A DNA stretch of 64,000 bases, taken from the NCBI RefSeq assembly GCF_009827305.1, contig NZ_WTYJ01000003.1:248001-312000 (forward strand), given 5' to 3'. The notes under the pieces are model-generated. The model searched no databases. It worked only from the letters and a program-made list of their open reading frames with translations, and was not told the DNA's origin. Source of the DNA: Croceibacterium xixiisoli. GTDB taxonomy: Bacteria > Pseudomonadota > Alphaproteobacteria > Sphingomonadales > Sphingomonadaceae. The translations under genes and the position numbers were made by a program. This document shows, piece after piece, positions 25,160-34,557 of this stretch. How positions within the stretch are numbered: position 1 is the stretch's first letter; the number at the start of each line of letters is the position of its first letter.

Positions 25160-27373
25160 ATGGCGGCGAGGGGGAGCAGACGCTCCAGCGATCGGAGAGG
25201 GGCCAGCGGCCGCAGCGGGGAGCCTGATGCACCAAGGCCGCGCAAGCGGTCGCGCTTCTGGCTCTGGGTTCGCAGGCTGATGATCTGGGGCGGCGCCGTG
25301 GCGCTGCTCGCTCTGATCGCGCTGGGCACGTCGGTCTATTTCGCCGCGCAGAGCATTCCCGGTTATGCCGCCCTGATGAGCAGCCAGAACGGCCAGACCA
25401 TCGTGGTGCGTGCCCGCGACGGGACGGAGATTGTTTCGCTCGGGCCCAGTTACGGGCAGTGGCTCCCTTCCGAAGAAATCCCTCAGGTGATGAAGGATGC
25501 AATGGTGGCGGTGGAAGACCGCCGATATTATTCGCATTTCGGAGTTGATGTGCTGGGGCTGGCGCGCGCGGTCTATATTTCGCTGCGCGATGATCGGGGG
25601 ATGCGCGCGACCTCCACCATCACCCAGCAGCTGGCGCGCAACATCTTTCTCAATTCGAACCGCACGCTCGACCGCAAGATGCGGGAAGCCGTGCTGGCCA
25701 TGGCTCTGGAGGCCAAGTTCTCCAAGGAACAGATTCTCGAACTGTATCTGAACAAGGTTTACTTCGGTGGTGGTGCCTATGGCATCGACTCCGCGAGCCG
25801 GAAATTCTTCAGCCATTCCGCGCGCGAACTCTCGACCGCAGAGGCAGCAATCATCGCGGGTTTGGTCAAAGCACCATCGAACTATGCCCCGACCGCCGAT
25901 GCGGAGGCGGCTGTACAGCGGGCCAATGTCGTGCTGGACCAGATGCGCAAATATGGCGCGATCGGTGCGGCAGAGGCGGCTGCGGTCGATCTGTCCGCAG
26001 TGAAGTTGAAGCCGGAAGAAGGCCAGAACTCGATCCGCTATTTCACCGACTGGGCACTGCCGCAGCTGGATTTGCTGCTGGCAACCGATCCGGGTGAACC
26101 GATCGAGGTGTGGACCACGCTGGATCTTGGCATGCAGCGCACTGCAACGGCGGCGATCAAGAGCAATGCCCCCAATGGCGCGCAGGGCGCGCTGGTCAGC
26201 CTGGATCGCGATGGCGCGGTGCTGGCGCTGGTGGGCGGCACGGATTACGTCGCCAGCAGCTACAACCGCGCGACCGATGCCCTGCGACAGCCAGGGTCTG
26301 CCTGGAAGCTGTTCGTCTATCTCGCCGCGCTTGAGGCCGGGTACCGACCGGAAGACAATGTTGTCGATGGGCCGGTTACCATCAATGGCTGGAGCCCGCG
26401 CAATTCCGGGGGCACTTTCGCCGGCCAGATCGATGTCCGCACGGCCTTCGCCTATTCCAAGAACACCGTTGCGGCCCAACTGGGCAACGAAGTCGGCTTC
26501 GGCACGGTGGCGGCCATGGCTCGCCGGTTCGGCATCACCACCCCGATTGCGACCAATCCGGCCATGGTGTTGGGCAGTTCCGAAGTGCGGGTGATCGACA
26601 TGGCGCGCGCCTTCGCCGCCGTTTCGGGGGGTGGCCGCTCGGTCGAACCCTATGGGATTACCCGCGTCGTCAGCGCCAGCGGGGAAGAACTCTATCGCCG
26701 CGAAGCCAGCCAGCCGCGCCTGCTGGTAGCCGATTATGTCGCAGCCGGGATGACCGATCTGCTGCAGACGGCGGTCAACACCGGCACTGGCCGCGCCGCG
26801 CAGATCGGCCGTCCGGTAGCAGGCAAGACCGGCACCACCAGTTCCAACAAGGATGGCTGGTTCGTCGGCTTTTCGACCGGAATAACCACGGCTGTGTGGA
26901 TGGGGCGCGATGATGCGAGGGCCGTGCCAGGCTTGCAGGGCGGTACCGCCCCGGCCAAGGCCTTTGCTGCCTATATGCGCTACGCGGTCAAGGATCGCCC
27001 GGTGGAACAATTCCAGACCGAATTGCAACTGCCCGAGTGGCAGCTCGAGCCGGATGATGAGTGGATGTACGGCAATCCCGATGATTATTATTTCATCGAT
27101 GAACAGGGCAATGTCGTCGAACCGCCCCGGCCCGCTGGGGAAGATCCGCGTGGTCCGTTCCCCGGGAGCGAAGGCGAAGATCCGCAGGGGCGGGTGCCTC
27201 CGCAAGTGGTTGTACCACCCCCCCCGCCTCAGCCCGGGCCTCCAGCGGCGAGCGATGATTTCCTCGAACGTGCAACGGGCGGCGCTCGTCAGCCAGGGGA
27301 AGTTTCCACTCGGCGCAATCCGGCTTCCGCACCGCAGGGATTTTCATCCCAGCCGCGTGGGGTAATCCAGTAA
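25160..27373 (+). CDS. Class A penicillin-binding protein (PBP1A/1C-like transglycosylase-transpeptidase)
   Basis: A 737-residue bifunctional peptidoglycan synthase. A basic cytoplasmic N-terminus and one transmembrane helix (about 38-62) lead into the GT51 glycosyltransferase domain, with catalytic Glu119 in VAVEDRRYYSHFGVD and TSTITQQLARN. The transpeptidase domain has SxxK in GSAWK, SKN in YSKNTV and KTGTT. The C-terminal tail, about 90 residues, is Pro/Gly-rich and probably disordered. It starts at ATG 25160 after msrB, stands alone, and is convergent with the Do-type protease gene across a triple-hairpin region. Confidence 0.93.
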   Translation: MAARGSRRSSDRRGASGRSGEPDAPRPRKRSRFWLWVRRLMIWGGAVALLALIALGTSVYFAAQSIPGYAALMSSQNGQTIVVRARDGTEIVSLGPSYGQWLPSEEIPQVMKDAMVAVEDRRYYSHFGVDVLGLARAVYISLRDDRGMRATSTITQQLARNIFLNSNRTLDRKMREAVLAMALEAKFSKEQILELYLNKVYFGGGAYGIDSASRKFFSHSARELSTAEAAIIAGLVKAPSNYAPTADAEAAVQRANVVLDQMRKYGAIGAAEAAAVDLSAVKLKPEEGQNSIRYFTDWALPQLDLLLATDPGEPIEVWTTLDLGMQRTATAAIKSNAPNGAQGALVSLDRDGAVLALVGGTDYVASSYNRATDALRQPGSAWKLFVYLAALEAGYRPEDNVVDGPVTINGWSPRNSGGTFAGQIDVRTAFAYSKNTVAAQLGNEVGFGTVAAMARRFGITTPIATNPAMVLGSSEVRVIDMARAFAAVSGGGRSVEPYGITRVVSASGEELYRREASQPRLLVADYVAAGMTDLLQTAVNTGTGRAAQIGRPVAGKTGTTSSNKDGWFVGFSTGITTAVWMGRDDARAVPGLQGGTAPAKAFAAYMRYAVKDRPVEQFQTELQLPEWQLEPDDEWMYGNPDDYYFIDEQGNVVEPPRPAGEDPRGPFPGSEGEDPQGRVPPQVVVPPPPPQPGPPAASDDFLERATGGARQPGEVSTRRNPASAPQGFSSQPRGVIQ

Positions 27374-27380
27374 CGAACAG

Positions 27381-27506
27381 GGCTCATCCGGCAGACGCCT
27401 GGGGCATCTGCCGGATGAGCCAAAGAAAAGGCGCCCGCTGCCGCGATGGCAGGGGCGCCTTTTCTGTGTCCAGCCGGGCGGCGTCCGATCGGAAGCCGCC
27501 CGGCTG
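27381..27506. terminator. Three consecutive hairpins between convergent genes
   Basis: Three separate perfect or near-perfect inverted repeats fill the spacer. First is a 15-bp stem at 27381-27395/27407-27421 (GGCTCATCCGGCAGA). Second is an 18-bp stem with one bulge at 27424-27442/27448-27465, flanked by AAAA and TTTT so it works as an intrinsic terminator on both strands. Third is a 12-bp stem at 27471-27482/27495-27506 (CAGCCGGGCGGC). They end transcription of the penicillin-binding protein and the protease genes. Confidence 0.9.
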
Positions 27507-27514
27507 AAGATCGG

Positions 27515-29044
27515 TTACTTGCGTGCACTCAGGCGCACGGCGATGGTGACTTCCGGACCGCGGGCGGCACGGACGCGCAGCAGAATAGCCTCGCGTCCTT
27601 CGCCGCGCGCGGCACTGATGGCAGCTTCCAGATCAGCCACAGTGCGCAGGCTTTTGCCATTGGCACTGGTGATGATCGTTCCGCGCTGGATGCCCTTGGT
27701 GGCAGCATCGCCATTGGGGTCCACGGCGGTTACCACCAGACCGGTGGTGCCATCGGTCAGCCCCAACTGGCGGGCGATCTGCGCGTTGATCGGGATGGCC
27801 TGCAGCCCGAGATCCTGGGCCATCTGGCCACCTTGGGTCGGGGCCGGGCTGCTACCCTCTTCCGCATTGGGGTCGAAGTTCTGTGCGGCCAGTTCTTCGT
27901 CGCTCGGGCGACGACCAACCACGACCTGTATCGTCTGGCGACGGCCATCGCGGATAATTTCCAATGGGATGCGTGTGCCCGGTGCGACATTGGCGACCAG
28001 GAACGACAGGTTTTGTTCCGGCGTCACTTCCTTGCCGTCGACCTTCAGCACCAGATCGTTTGCCTGCAGGCCAGCCTTTTCGCCTGCCTCGCCTGGCTGC
28101 ACGGACTGGATCAGCTCGCCACGGTTGACGGGAACGCCCAGCGCAGCGGCAAAGTCTTCGTTCAGCGGCTGGATGCGCACACCCAGATAGCCGCGCAGGA
28201 TTTCCTCACCCGCAACCAGCTTTTCGACGATCGGCTTGGCGGTTTCGGCCGGAATGGCCAAACCGATGCCGACACTGCCACCAGACGGCGACAGGATGGC
28301 GTTGTTGATGCCGATCACATTGCCGGCCATATCGAACAGCGGACCGCCCGAATTGCCCTGGTTGATGCTGGCATCGGTCTGGATGTAGCGGTCATAGGCG
28401 CCGCCCATGCCAGAATGCCGCTGAACCGCCGAAACGATCCCGCTGGTCACGGTGCCCTGCAGGCCAAACGGATTGCCGATGGCGATGACCCAGTCACCCA
28501 CGCGGGCGGTCGACGAATCGCCAAAATGCACGAAAGGGAAGGGCTGGTCGCGCTTGATCTTCAGCACGGCAAGGTCGGACTGCGGATCGCGCCCGACCAC
28601 TTCGGCCGGGAATTCGGTGCCATCCACCAGCTTGACGGTGACCGACTCCAGCTGGGCCCGGCCATCCGGCTGGATCACGTGATTGTTGGTCACGATATAG
28701 CCATCGGCCGAAATCAGGAAGCCGCTGCCCAGCGACGTTGCCTGACGCGTGGTCGGCTGACCACCGCCGTTGCCGAACAGTTCGGCCAGCGGAGATCCAG
28801 CGAACGGGTTGTTGTTCACCGTAACGCGCTGCTTGGTCGAGATGTTGACCACCGCGGGCTGCAGTTGGGCGGTCAGATCGGCGAAGCTCGCCGGTGCGCC
28901 TGCTCTGGGCACCACGCGTTCAATCTGCGCCGCATCGTTCTGCGCCACCTGGGCGCCAGCGGGGTATCCGGTAATCAGAGAAATCGTCGCGCCGCCGGCC
29001 AGCAGTGCAGCGGTAATACCATAGGAATAGCGCACGGGCCTCAA
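27515..29044 (-). CDS. Do-family periplasmic serine endoprotease (DegP/HtrA/MucD-like)
   Basis: A 509-residue envelope quality-control protease. An N-terminal signal peptide (about residues 1-31) is followed by a trypsin-like domain with the triad His122 (TNNHV), Asp157 (SDLAVL) and Ser232 (GNSGGPL). Two PDZ domains follow; the first starts near GYLGVRIQPL and the second is around VVTAVDPNGDAATKG. It is alone on its strand downstream of hflKC, about 105 bases away, which is a common alphaproteobacterial arrangement for membrane-protein quality control. Confidence 0.94.
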   Translation of the reverse strand: MRPVRYSYGITAALLAGGATISLITGYPAGAQVAQNDAAQIERVVPRAGAPASFADLTAQLQPAVVNISTKQRVTVNNNPFAGSPLAELFGNGGGQPTTRQATSLGSGFLISADGYIVTNNHVIQPDGRAQLESVTVKLVDGTEFPAEVVGRDPQSDLAVLKIKRDQPFPFVHFGDSSTARVGDWVIAIGNPFGLQGTVTSGIVSAVQRHSGMGGAYDRYIQTDASINQGNSGGPLFDMAGNVIGINNAILSPSGGSVGIGLAIPAETAKPIVEKLVAGEEILRGYLGVRIQPLNEDFAAALGVPVNRGELIQSVQPGEAGEKAGLQANDLVLKVDGKEVTPEQNLSFLVANVAPGTRIPLEIIRDGRRQTIQVVVGRRPSDEELAAQNFDPNAEEGSSPAPTQGGQMAQDLGLQAIPINAQIARQLGLTDGTTGLVVTAVDPNGDAATKGIQRGTIITSANGKSLRTVADLEAAISAARGEGREAILLRVRAARGPEVTIAVRLSARK

Positions 29045-29149
29045 ATCCTCTTCATTCTTCAGGTTACGCGTGGCCGAATGGCCGCGTGTTCAGTGTCCGT
29101 CCCGATCCCAAAACAAGCAATTTCCGGCCTGAACGCGGATTGAACGGCA

Positions 29150-29995
29150 TCAACGACCGCGGAACTGACGCAGATATTCATTATCCGGTGACAGGATGAT
29201 CGCGCTTTCTCCGCTGCCGGCTTCGAAGGTGCGGCGGTATGATTCCATCGCGCGATAGAAATCATAGAATTGCGGGTCCTTGCCATAGGCAGCGGCATAG
29301 GTGCGGGCTGCTTCGGCATCAGCGTCGGCACGGATGACCTGGGCATCGCGCTGACCACCGGCGCGGATGGCGGCTGCCTCCTGTTCGCGATCGGTTTCCA
29401 TCCGACGATAAGCCGCCTCCAGCGGTGTGCCATCGGGCAGATCGGCGCGCTTGATCCGCACGTCTAGCACCTGGGCGCCATATTGCCGTGCCGCGCGGTC
29501 CAGCGCGGTGCGGATGTTGGACATGGCGGTGCCGCGTTCGGCCGTCAGCAGCGAGGCGAAGGTGCGTCGGCCCAGTTCCTGCCGCAGGGCGGAGGTCAGG
29601 ATCGGCGTCAGCTGCGCGCGCAGATTTTCCTCATTGCCGGCATTTTCGACCATCCTTGTGGGATCGATGATGCGGAACCGGGCATAGGCATTGACCTGCA
29701 ACCGCTGCTGATCGCTCGACAGCACCTGCTGCGGTTCCATGTCGAGATCCAGGATCTGGCGGCTGACGATCTGTGCGCGTTCGAAGAACGGAGCACGGAA
29801 CACGATTCCGGCATCGGTTTGGCCATAAGGCTTGCTGGGGTCGAACTGGTTGGCGACCCGATCCGGCTTACCGGTGCGGATGATCACCGCCTGTTCGGTT
29901 TCCCCGACAACGATGAAGCTGCTCATCACCGCAATAACGGCGATGGCGGCGGCGCCAAGCAGGGCAACCCAGCGGTTGTTGATGCTGCCTTCCAT
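29150..29995 (-). CDS. hflC: HflC, FtsH protease modulator
   Basis: A 281-residue SPFH/band-7 membrane protein. One N-terminal transmembrane helix (about 8-28) is followed by the prohibitin-type domain, with a long helical region (MRTALDRAARQYGAQVLDVRIKR is shortened here to its core QYGAQVLDVRI) and an Ala/Glu/Arg-rich coil that assembles the HflK-HflC cage around FtsH. I chose ATG 29995, which overlaps the hflK stop by one base; a GTG one codon upstream is possible. Function in membrane-protein turnover is well established for the pair. Confidence 0.94.
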   Translation of the reverse strand: MEGSINNRWVALLGAAAIAVIAVMSSFIVVGETEQAVIIRTGKPDRVANQFDPSKPYGQTDAGIVFRAPFFERAQIVSRQILDLDMEPQQVLSSDQQRLQVNAYARFRIIDPTRMVENAGNEENLRAQLTPILTSALRQELGRRTFASLLTAERGTAMSNIRTALDRAARQYGAQVLDVRIKRADLPDGTPLEAAYRRMETDREQEAAAIRAGGQRDAQVIRADADAEAARTYAAAYGKDPQFYDFYRAMESYRRTFEAGSGESAIILSPDNEYLRQFRGR

Positions 29996-31164
29996 CACTG
30001 GGCTCCCGGTGCGGGCGGCTGGGCCTGCTGGCTGCGTCGCTGGATTTCAGGCAGTGGCAGATAGGGGGTGACATTGCCGGTTTCGACAATGGTCTTGTCG
30101 GTTTTGCCCAACACGCTTTCCATGGTTTCGTAGTACATACGCCGCCGGGTGACTTCGGGCGCCAGCTTGTATTCGGCATAGATCCGGTCGAAGGCGGCGG
30201 CATCGCCCTGCGCGCGCGCCAGCACTTGCTGCGCATAGGCTTCGGCCTTGTTGGCTTCTGCATCAGCATCCTGTTGCGCGGCAGAAACATCCTTGAAGGC
30301 TTCGACAACGCGGGCGGGCGGATCCGCCTTGGCAATGTCGACACCCTGGATGATCACGCCGGCGCGATAGGCGTCCAGCACCTGCTGCGTGCGTACGCGC
30401 ACGCGTTCCTCGATCTGGGCCCGGCCGGCGCCCGAAATAACCTGGTCCAGCTTGTGTTCGGCCACGGCGGCCCGCATCGCGGCTTCCGCCACTTCGGAAA
30501 TGGTTTCGACCGGATCGGCCAACTGGAAGCGGAACTGCGCCAAATCCTTGATGTTCCAGCGCACGCGATAGCTCAGATCCACCAAGTTCTGGTCGCTGGT
30601 CAGGATCAGCCGTTCCTCATTGCCGTCAGGGATGGCAACCGACCGGATGGAGGTGACATCGGCTACCTCGACCGACTGGATCGGCCATGGCCCGGTCATG
30701 TGCAGCCCAGGCGGAAGAGTGCGCGAATATTTGCCAGCCGTCGTCACCAGCCCCTGCTCCTTGGCGCCGACCTGATGCACCATGGTCAGCAGCAAGCCGA
30801 CACCGACCACAGCAGCAACCGCCAAGGGCAGCCAGCTGCCGCCGCCGGCGCGACGGGGCATGCGGAAATTGGGGCCGCCCGGTCCGCCACCGCCGCTGCG
30901 GCGTGGGCCTTCGGGACCACGGTTCTTGAAGATGTCTTCTATGCTGGCGGACCGGCGCGGCCGTTCTTCACCGCTGCTCCCACCTGGCAGCCAGGGATTG
31001 CGCGGCCCACGGGGCGCATCGTCGCCTGACGGCGGCTTGTCGCCGCCATCATCTCCGCCGCCACCGCCGGAATTCCCGCTTCCACCTGGCTTGCCCCAAG
31101 GGCTCCGCCCACCGGCCATTGCCAGTCCAATCCTTCCGCTCAACCCGCCCAATCGATCTTTCAT
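29995..31164 (-). CDS. hflK: HflK, FtsH protease modulator
   Basis: A 389-residue partner of HflC. A Gly/Pro/Ser-rich cytoplasmic N-terminus (GGGGGDDGG and similar) precedes a transmembrane helix (about 113-132), then the SPFH domain and a coiled region rich in Ala, Glu and Lys. The order hflK-hflC with one-base overlap is conserved in proteobacteria. It is divergent from the Mrp/ApbC gene across 93 bases. Confidence 0.94.
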   Translation of the reverse strand: MKDRLGGLSGRIGLAMAGGRSPWGKPGGSGNSGGGGGDDGGDKPPSGDDAPRGPRNPWLPGGSSGEERPRRSASIEDIFKNRGPEGPRRSGGGGPGGPNFRMPRRAGGGSWLPLAVAAVVGVGLLLTMVHQVGAKEQGLVTTAGKYSRTLPPGLHMTGPWPIQSVEVADVTSIRSVAIPDGNEERLILTSDQNLVDLSYRVRWNIKDLAQFRFQLADPVETISEVAEAAMRAAVAEHKLDQVISGAGRAQIEERVRVRTQQVLDAYRAGVIIQGVDIAKADPPARVVEAFKDVSAAQQDADAEANKAEAYAQQVLARAQGDAAAFDRIYAEYKLAPEVTRRRMYYETMESVLGKTDKTIVETGNVTPYLPLPEIQRRSQQAQPPAPGAQ

Positions 31165-31257
31165 GCACCCTGTATAGGACCCAAATTCGCAAAAAACAGG
31201 GGAATGGAACCAAGTTTTCGCTGCACTGTGGTCGCAGACGCGCTAGCAGCCAGGCAC

Positions 31258-32226
31258 ATGACAACTGCAAGCGATATCGAACGCCGCCTTCCTGATGCCA
31301 TCGCGCCGCGGGTCCGTTCCGTCCGTTCAACGGAGGGTGTGGTGACGTTGGTGGTGGATGCCGCCGGCCTTGAACGTTCCGAAGCTGCTGAAATGCAGGC
31401 CCAACTTGAACAGCTCGTCAAATCCATGGACGGGGTGAAGGAAGTGCGGGTGGCGCTGATGGCCGATCGTCCATCGCGCCGGATCATCGCCGTCGGATCA
31501 GGCAAGGGCGGGGTCGGCAAGTCCACGCTGACGGCCAATCTGGCGGTGGCGCTGGCCCGCATGGGGCGCAAGGTCGGGGTGGTCGATGCCGATATCTACG
31601 GCCCCTCGCAGGTCATGTTGCTCGACGCCGCCAACCAAGGGGTCAAGGCCGAAGGCGAAAAGCTGATTCCAGCAGAGAGCGAATTCGGTGTGAAGCTGTT
31701 GTCGATGGGGCAGCTGATCGCGCCGGGCAAAGCGATCGCCTGGCGCGGGCCGATGACGGGCAATGCCCTGGGCCAGCTGATGGATGCCCATTGGGGTGAT
31801 GTCGAGCTGCTGCTGGTCGATTTGCCGCCGGGCACGGGCGATGTGCAGCTGACCATGATGCAGAAATTCAAGCCGGCCGGCGCGGTGGTCGTTTCCACCC
31901 CGCAGGATCTGGCGCTGATCGATGCGACGCGCGCGATCGATCTGTTCCGTCAGGTCAATGTGCCGATCGTCGGTCTGGTGGAAAACATGGCCGGTTATGT
32001 TTGCCCGCATTGCGGCGATGTATCCGATCCCTTCGGTCAGGGTGGCGCCGAGGCGGCTGCGCGCGCCCTGGGGGAAGATTTCCTCGGCCGCGTGCCACTG
32101 GCGATGGAAATTCGCGTGGCCAGCGATACCGGGCAACCGCCTGCCGCTGGCGACACGCCGCAGGGGCAGGCCTTTACCGCCATCGCCCGGCGGCTTTCCG
32201 CCTGGCTCGACGGTTCGGGCCGCTGA
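31258..32226 (+). CDS. Mrp/ApbC-type iron-sulfur cluster carrier ATPase
   Basis: A 322-residue P-loop protein that binds and transfers Fe-S clusters. A small N-terminal MIP18/DUF59-like domain is followed by the deviant Walker A motif GSGKGGVGKST, then VVDADIYGPS, LLVDLPPGTGD and the cluster-binding pair CPHC in AGYVCPHCGD. The start is ATG 31258 (MTTASDIERR); an ATG at 31204 would add 18 residues that do not match the family. Neighbouring Fe-S and heme genes (molybdoenzyme, ferrochelatase) fit a cofactor theme. Confidence 0.92.
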   Translation: MTTASDIERRLPDAIAPRVRSVRSTEGVVTLVVDAAGLERSEAAEMQAQLEQLVKSMDGVKEVRVALMADRPSRRIIAVGSGKGGVGKSTLTANLAVALARMGRKVGVVDADIYGPSQVMLLDAANQGVKAEGEKLIPAESEFGVKLLSMGQLIAPGKAIAWRGPMTGNALGQLMDAHWGDVELLLVDLPPGTGDVQLTMMQKFKPAGAVVVSTPQDLALIDATRAIDLFRQVNVPIVGLVENMAGYVCPHCGDVSDPFGQGGAEAAARALGEDFLGRVPLAMEIRVASDTGQPPAAGDTPQGQAFTAIARRLSAWLDGSGR

Positions 32227-32265
32227 TGATCCGCGCAACGCTTCGGGCCTGAGGGGGAACGGGGC

Positions 32266-34557
32266 ATGCATCTGACCCGCCGGGGCATGCTGGCTGGTGC
32301 TGCTGCAGGTGGCGGGCTGACGCTGGCCTGGTGGCTGCTGCCGCGCAATTTTCCTTCTCCGCTGCAGGCCTTTGGCGGGGAGGTGGTGTTTGGCGCCTGG
32401 CTGAAGATCGGGTCAGACGGGATCATCACCGTCGCTGTCCCGCAGCTGGAAATGGGGCAGGGCATTACCACGCTGTTGCCGCAGATCGTGGCGATGGAAC
32501 TGGGGGCAGACTGGCGCCAGATCGCGGTCGAACCGGCAGTGCTGAGCGGCGCCTATGCCAATTATCCGCTCGCTGCCCGCTGGGCCGAGCTCTGGCGGCC
32601 GGTGTTCCCGCAACTGGCGGATCAGGCTGATGAACGCATGCTGCGCCGGTGGGCGGAAGCCCACCATTTTTCCGCTACCGCCGATGGCATGTCGCTGCCG
32701 GCCTATGAACAGCCCTGCCGCGAAGCTGCCGCCGCCGCACGGGCGATGCTAGCGATGGCCGCCGCTGAGCGATGGGGTGTGCGCTGGGAAGAATGCGAAG
32801 CGCGCGCCGGCTTCATCCTGCATGGGGACAAGCAGGCCAGCTTTGCCGATCTGGCAGCAGATGCGGCCGATTTTTCTCCTCCTGATCCGGCTCCGCTGTT
32901 GCCTGCAGCGCCAGTGGATCGCGGCGTCGTGCAGGAGGTGGGGGATCTGCGCGAACTGCCTTATCCCCGGCTTGACCTGCCATCCAAGGTCGATGGCACG
33001 CATCTGTTCGCCGCCGATGTGCGCCTGCCCGACATGGTGTTTGCCGCGATCCGCCACGGGCCGGTCGGGGCGGCGGAACTGTCCAGCCACGATATGGACA
33101 ATCTGCGCGGTCATCGCGCAGGCGTGGTGGGCGTGGTCAAGGGGAAGCGCTGGCTGGCTGTGGCGGCGACCAGCTGGTGGGTGGCAGAACGCGCGCTGGA
33201 ACGGCTCGCCCCGCGTTTCCGCCTGACAGCTGCGCCGCCCACCAATGGCGAGATCGAACAGCAGCTTGATGATGCCATCCGCAGCAGCATGGGGCAGCGC
33301 ATCGCCGAACGGGGCGAAGGCGATCGCCTGATGGGGAAGCCGGATCTGGCGCTGCGTTATGATGTGGCGCCTGCCGCCCATGGCACGATCGAAACCGGCA
33401 GTTGCACGGCGCGACTGGCCAATGGCCGGCTCGAACTCTGGGCGGCCAGCCAGGCGCCCGAACAGGCACGGGCGGCGGCGGCCGCTGCGCTGGGTTTGGG
33501 GCAGGATTCCGTGGTGCTTTACCCGGTTGCCGCTGGCGGCAGCTTCGACCGGCGGCTCGAACAGGATCATCTGGTCCAGGCGGCGCTGATCGCGCGGGAA
33601 ATCGGCCGCCCGGTGCAACTGATGTGGTCCCGCTGGCAGGAACAGCTGGCGCTGCGCCCGCGCCCGCCCGTCGCCGCGGTGCTGAGCGCCCGGATCGGTG
33701 CGGAAGGACAGATCGACAGCTTCCGCGCCCGGCTGGCGATGCCCGCCGCTGCGCTGGAATTCGGGCACCGGCTGTTCGATGGCAAGACGCCGCTGGCGGC
33801 GATCGATGCAGCGGCGGGGCGGGGGGACACGCTGGCAGTGGAAGGGATGATGCCCCCCTACGCCATTCCGAATGTCGCGGTGGATCACGTGCCGGTGACG
33901 ATCGGCCTGCCCAGCGGGCGGTTGCGCGGCAATGCCCATGGCTACACCTGCTTCATGCGCGAAAGCTTCATTGACGAGATCGCGCAGCGCAACGGTCAGG
34001 AGCCCCTGTCCTATCGCATCGCCATGCTGGGGCAGGATTTGCGGCTGGCCGAATGTCTGCAGCGTGCGGCGCGGCTGGGCGAATGGGGCGGCGGTGGTGC
34101 CGGCACCGGGCAAGGGCTGGCCTGCCACGCCATGGCGGATGCGGCGGGAAATCCGCAAGGCGGGGGGCGGATTGCGCTGGTGGCCAATGCCGGCACCGGT
34201 GCAGGCGGGGTGCGGGTCAACATCCTGTCGGCGGCGGTCGATATCGGGCGCATCATCAACCGCGATATCGCCCTGCAACAGATCGAAGGCGGCCTGTTGT
34301 TCGGGCTTGGCCTCGCGCTTGGGTCTGGGGTCGATTATCGGCGCGGCCTGCCGGCAGAATCGACGCTGGCCGCGCTGAACCTGCCGACGCTGGCCGATTG
34401 CCCGGAAATCCGCGTGGAACTGATCGAAAGCGATGCCGATCCTTTCGATCCGGGCGAAATTGCTGTCGCACCGGTGGCGGCGGCCATCGCCAATGCGCTG
34501 CATGCGGCCACCGGCCTGCGATTGCGTCGCTTGCCGCTGCTGTCAGGCGGCCTATGA
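32266..34557 (+). CDS. Xanthine-dehydrogenase-family molybdopterin subunit (isoquinoline 1-oxidoreductase beta-like)
   Basis: A 763-residue large subunit of the IorB type. The N-terminus has twin arginines (HLTRRGMLAGAAAGGG), which suggests Tat export to the periplasm. It carries the two molybdopterin domains, with LEMGQGI, KVDGTHLFAADVRLPDMV and, at the end, a conserved Glu in PGEIAVAPVAAAIANAL where the family has its base. Length and order fit IorB, which hydroxylates N-heterocycles or oxidises aldehydes. The [2Fe-2S] small subunit (IorA) is not next to it, so a partner must be elsewhere or the protein is orphaned. Its stop overlaps the hemH start. Confidence 0.85.
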   Translation: MHLTRRGMLAGAAAGGGLTLAWWLLPRNFPSPLQAFGGEVVFGAWLKIGSDGIITVAVPQLEMGQGITTLLPQIVAMELGADWRQIAVEPAVLSGAYANYPLAARWAELWRPVFPQLADQADERMLRRWAEAHHFSATADGMSLPAYEQPCREAAAAARAMLAMAAAERWGVRWEECEARAGFILHGDKQASFADLAADAADFSPPDPAPLLPAAPVDRGVVQEVGDLRELPYPRLDLPSKVDGTHLFAADVRLPDMVFAAIRHGPVGAAELSSHDMDNLRGHRAGVVGVVKGKRWLAVAATSWWVAERALERLAPRFRLTAAPPTNGEIEQQLDDAIRSSMGQRIAERGEGDRLMGKPDLALRYDVAPAAHGTIETGSCTARLANGRLELWAASQAPEQARAAAAAALGLGQDSVVLYPVAAGGSFDRRLEQDHLVQAALIAREIGRPVQLMWSRWQEQLALRPRPPVAAVLSARIGAEGQIDSFRARLAMPAAALEFGHRLFDGKTPLAAIDAAAGRGDTLAVEGMMPPYAIPNVAVDHVPVTIGLPSGRLRGNAHGYTCFMRESFIDEIAQRNGQEPLSYRIAMLGQDLRLAECLQRAARLGEWGGGGAGTGQGLACHAMADAAGNPQGGGRIALVANAGTGAGGVRVNILSAAVDIGRIINRDIALQQIEGGLLFGLGLALGSGVDYRRGLPAESTLAALNLPTLADCPEIRVELIESDADPFDPGEIAVAPVAAAIANALHAATGLRLRRLPLLSGGL

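Noticed and set aside
25076-27205. 709-codon minus-strand ORF opposite the penicillin-binding protein
   Set aside because: Antisense shadow; the plus strand carries GT51 and transpeptidase motifs in order.
27446-29143. 565-codon plus-strand ORF opposite the Do-type protease
   Set aside because: Antisense shadow of a gene with a complete His-Asp-Ser triad and PDZ domains.
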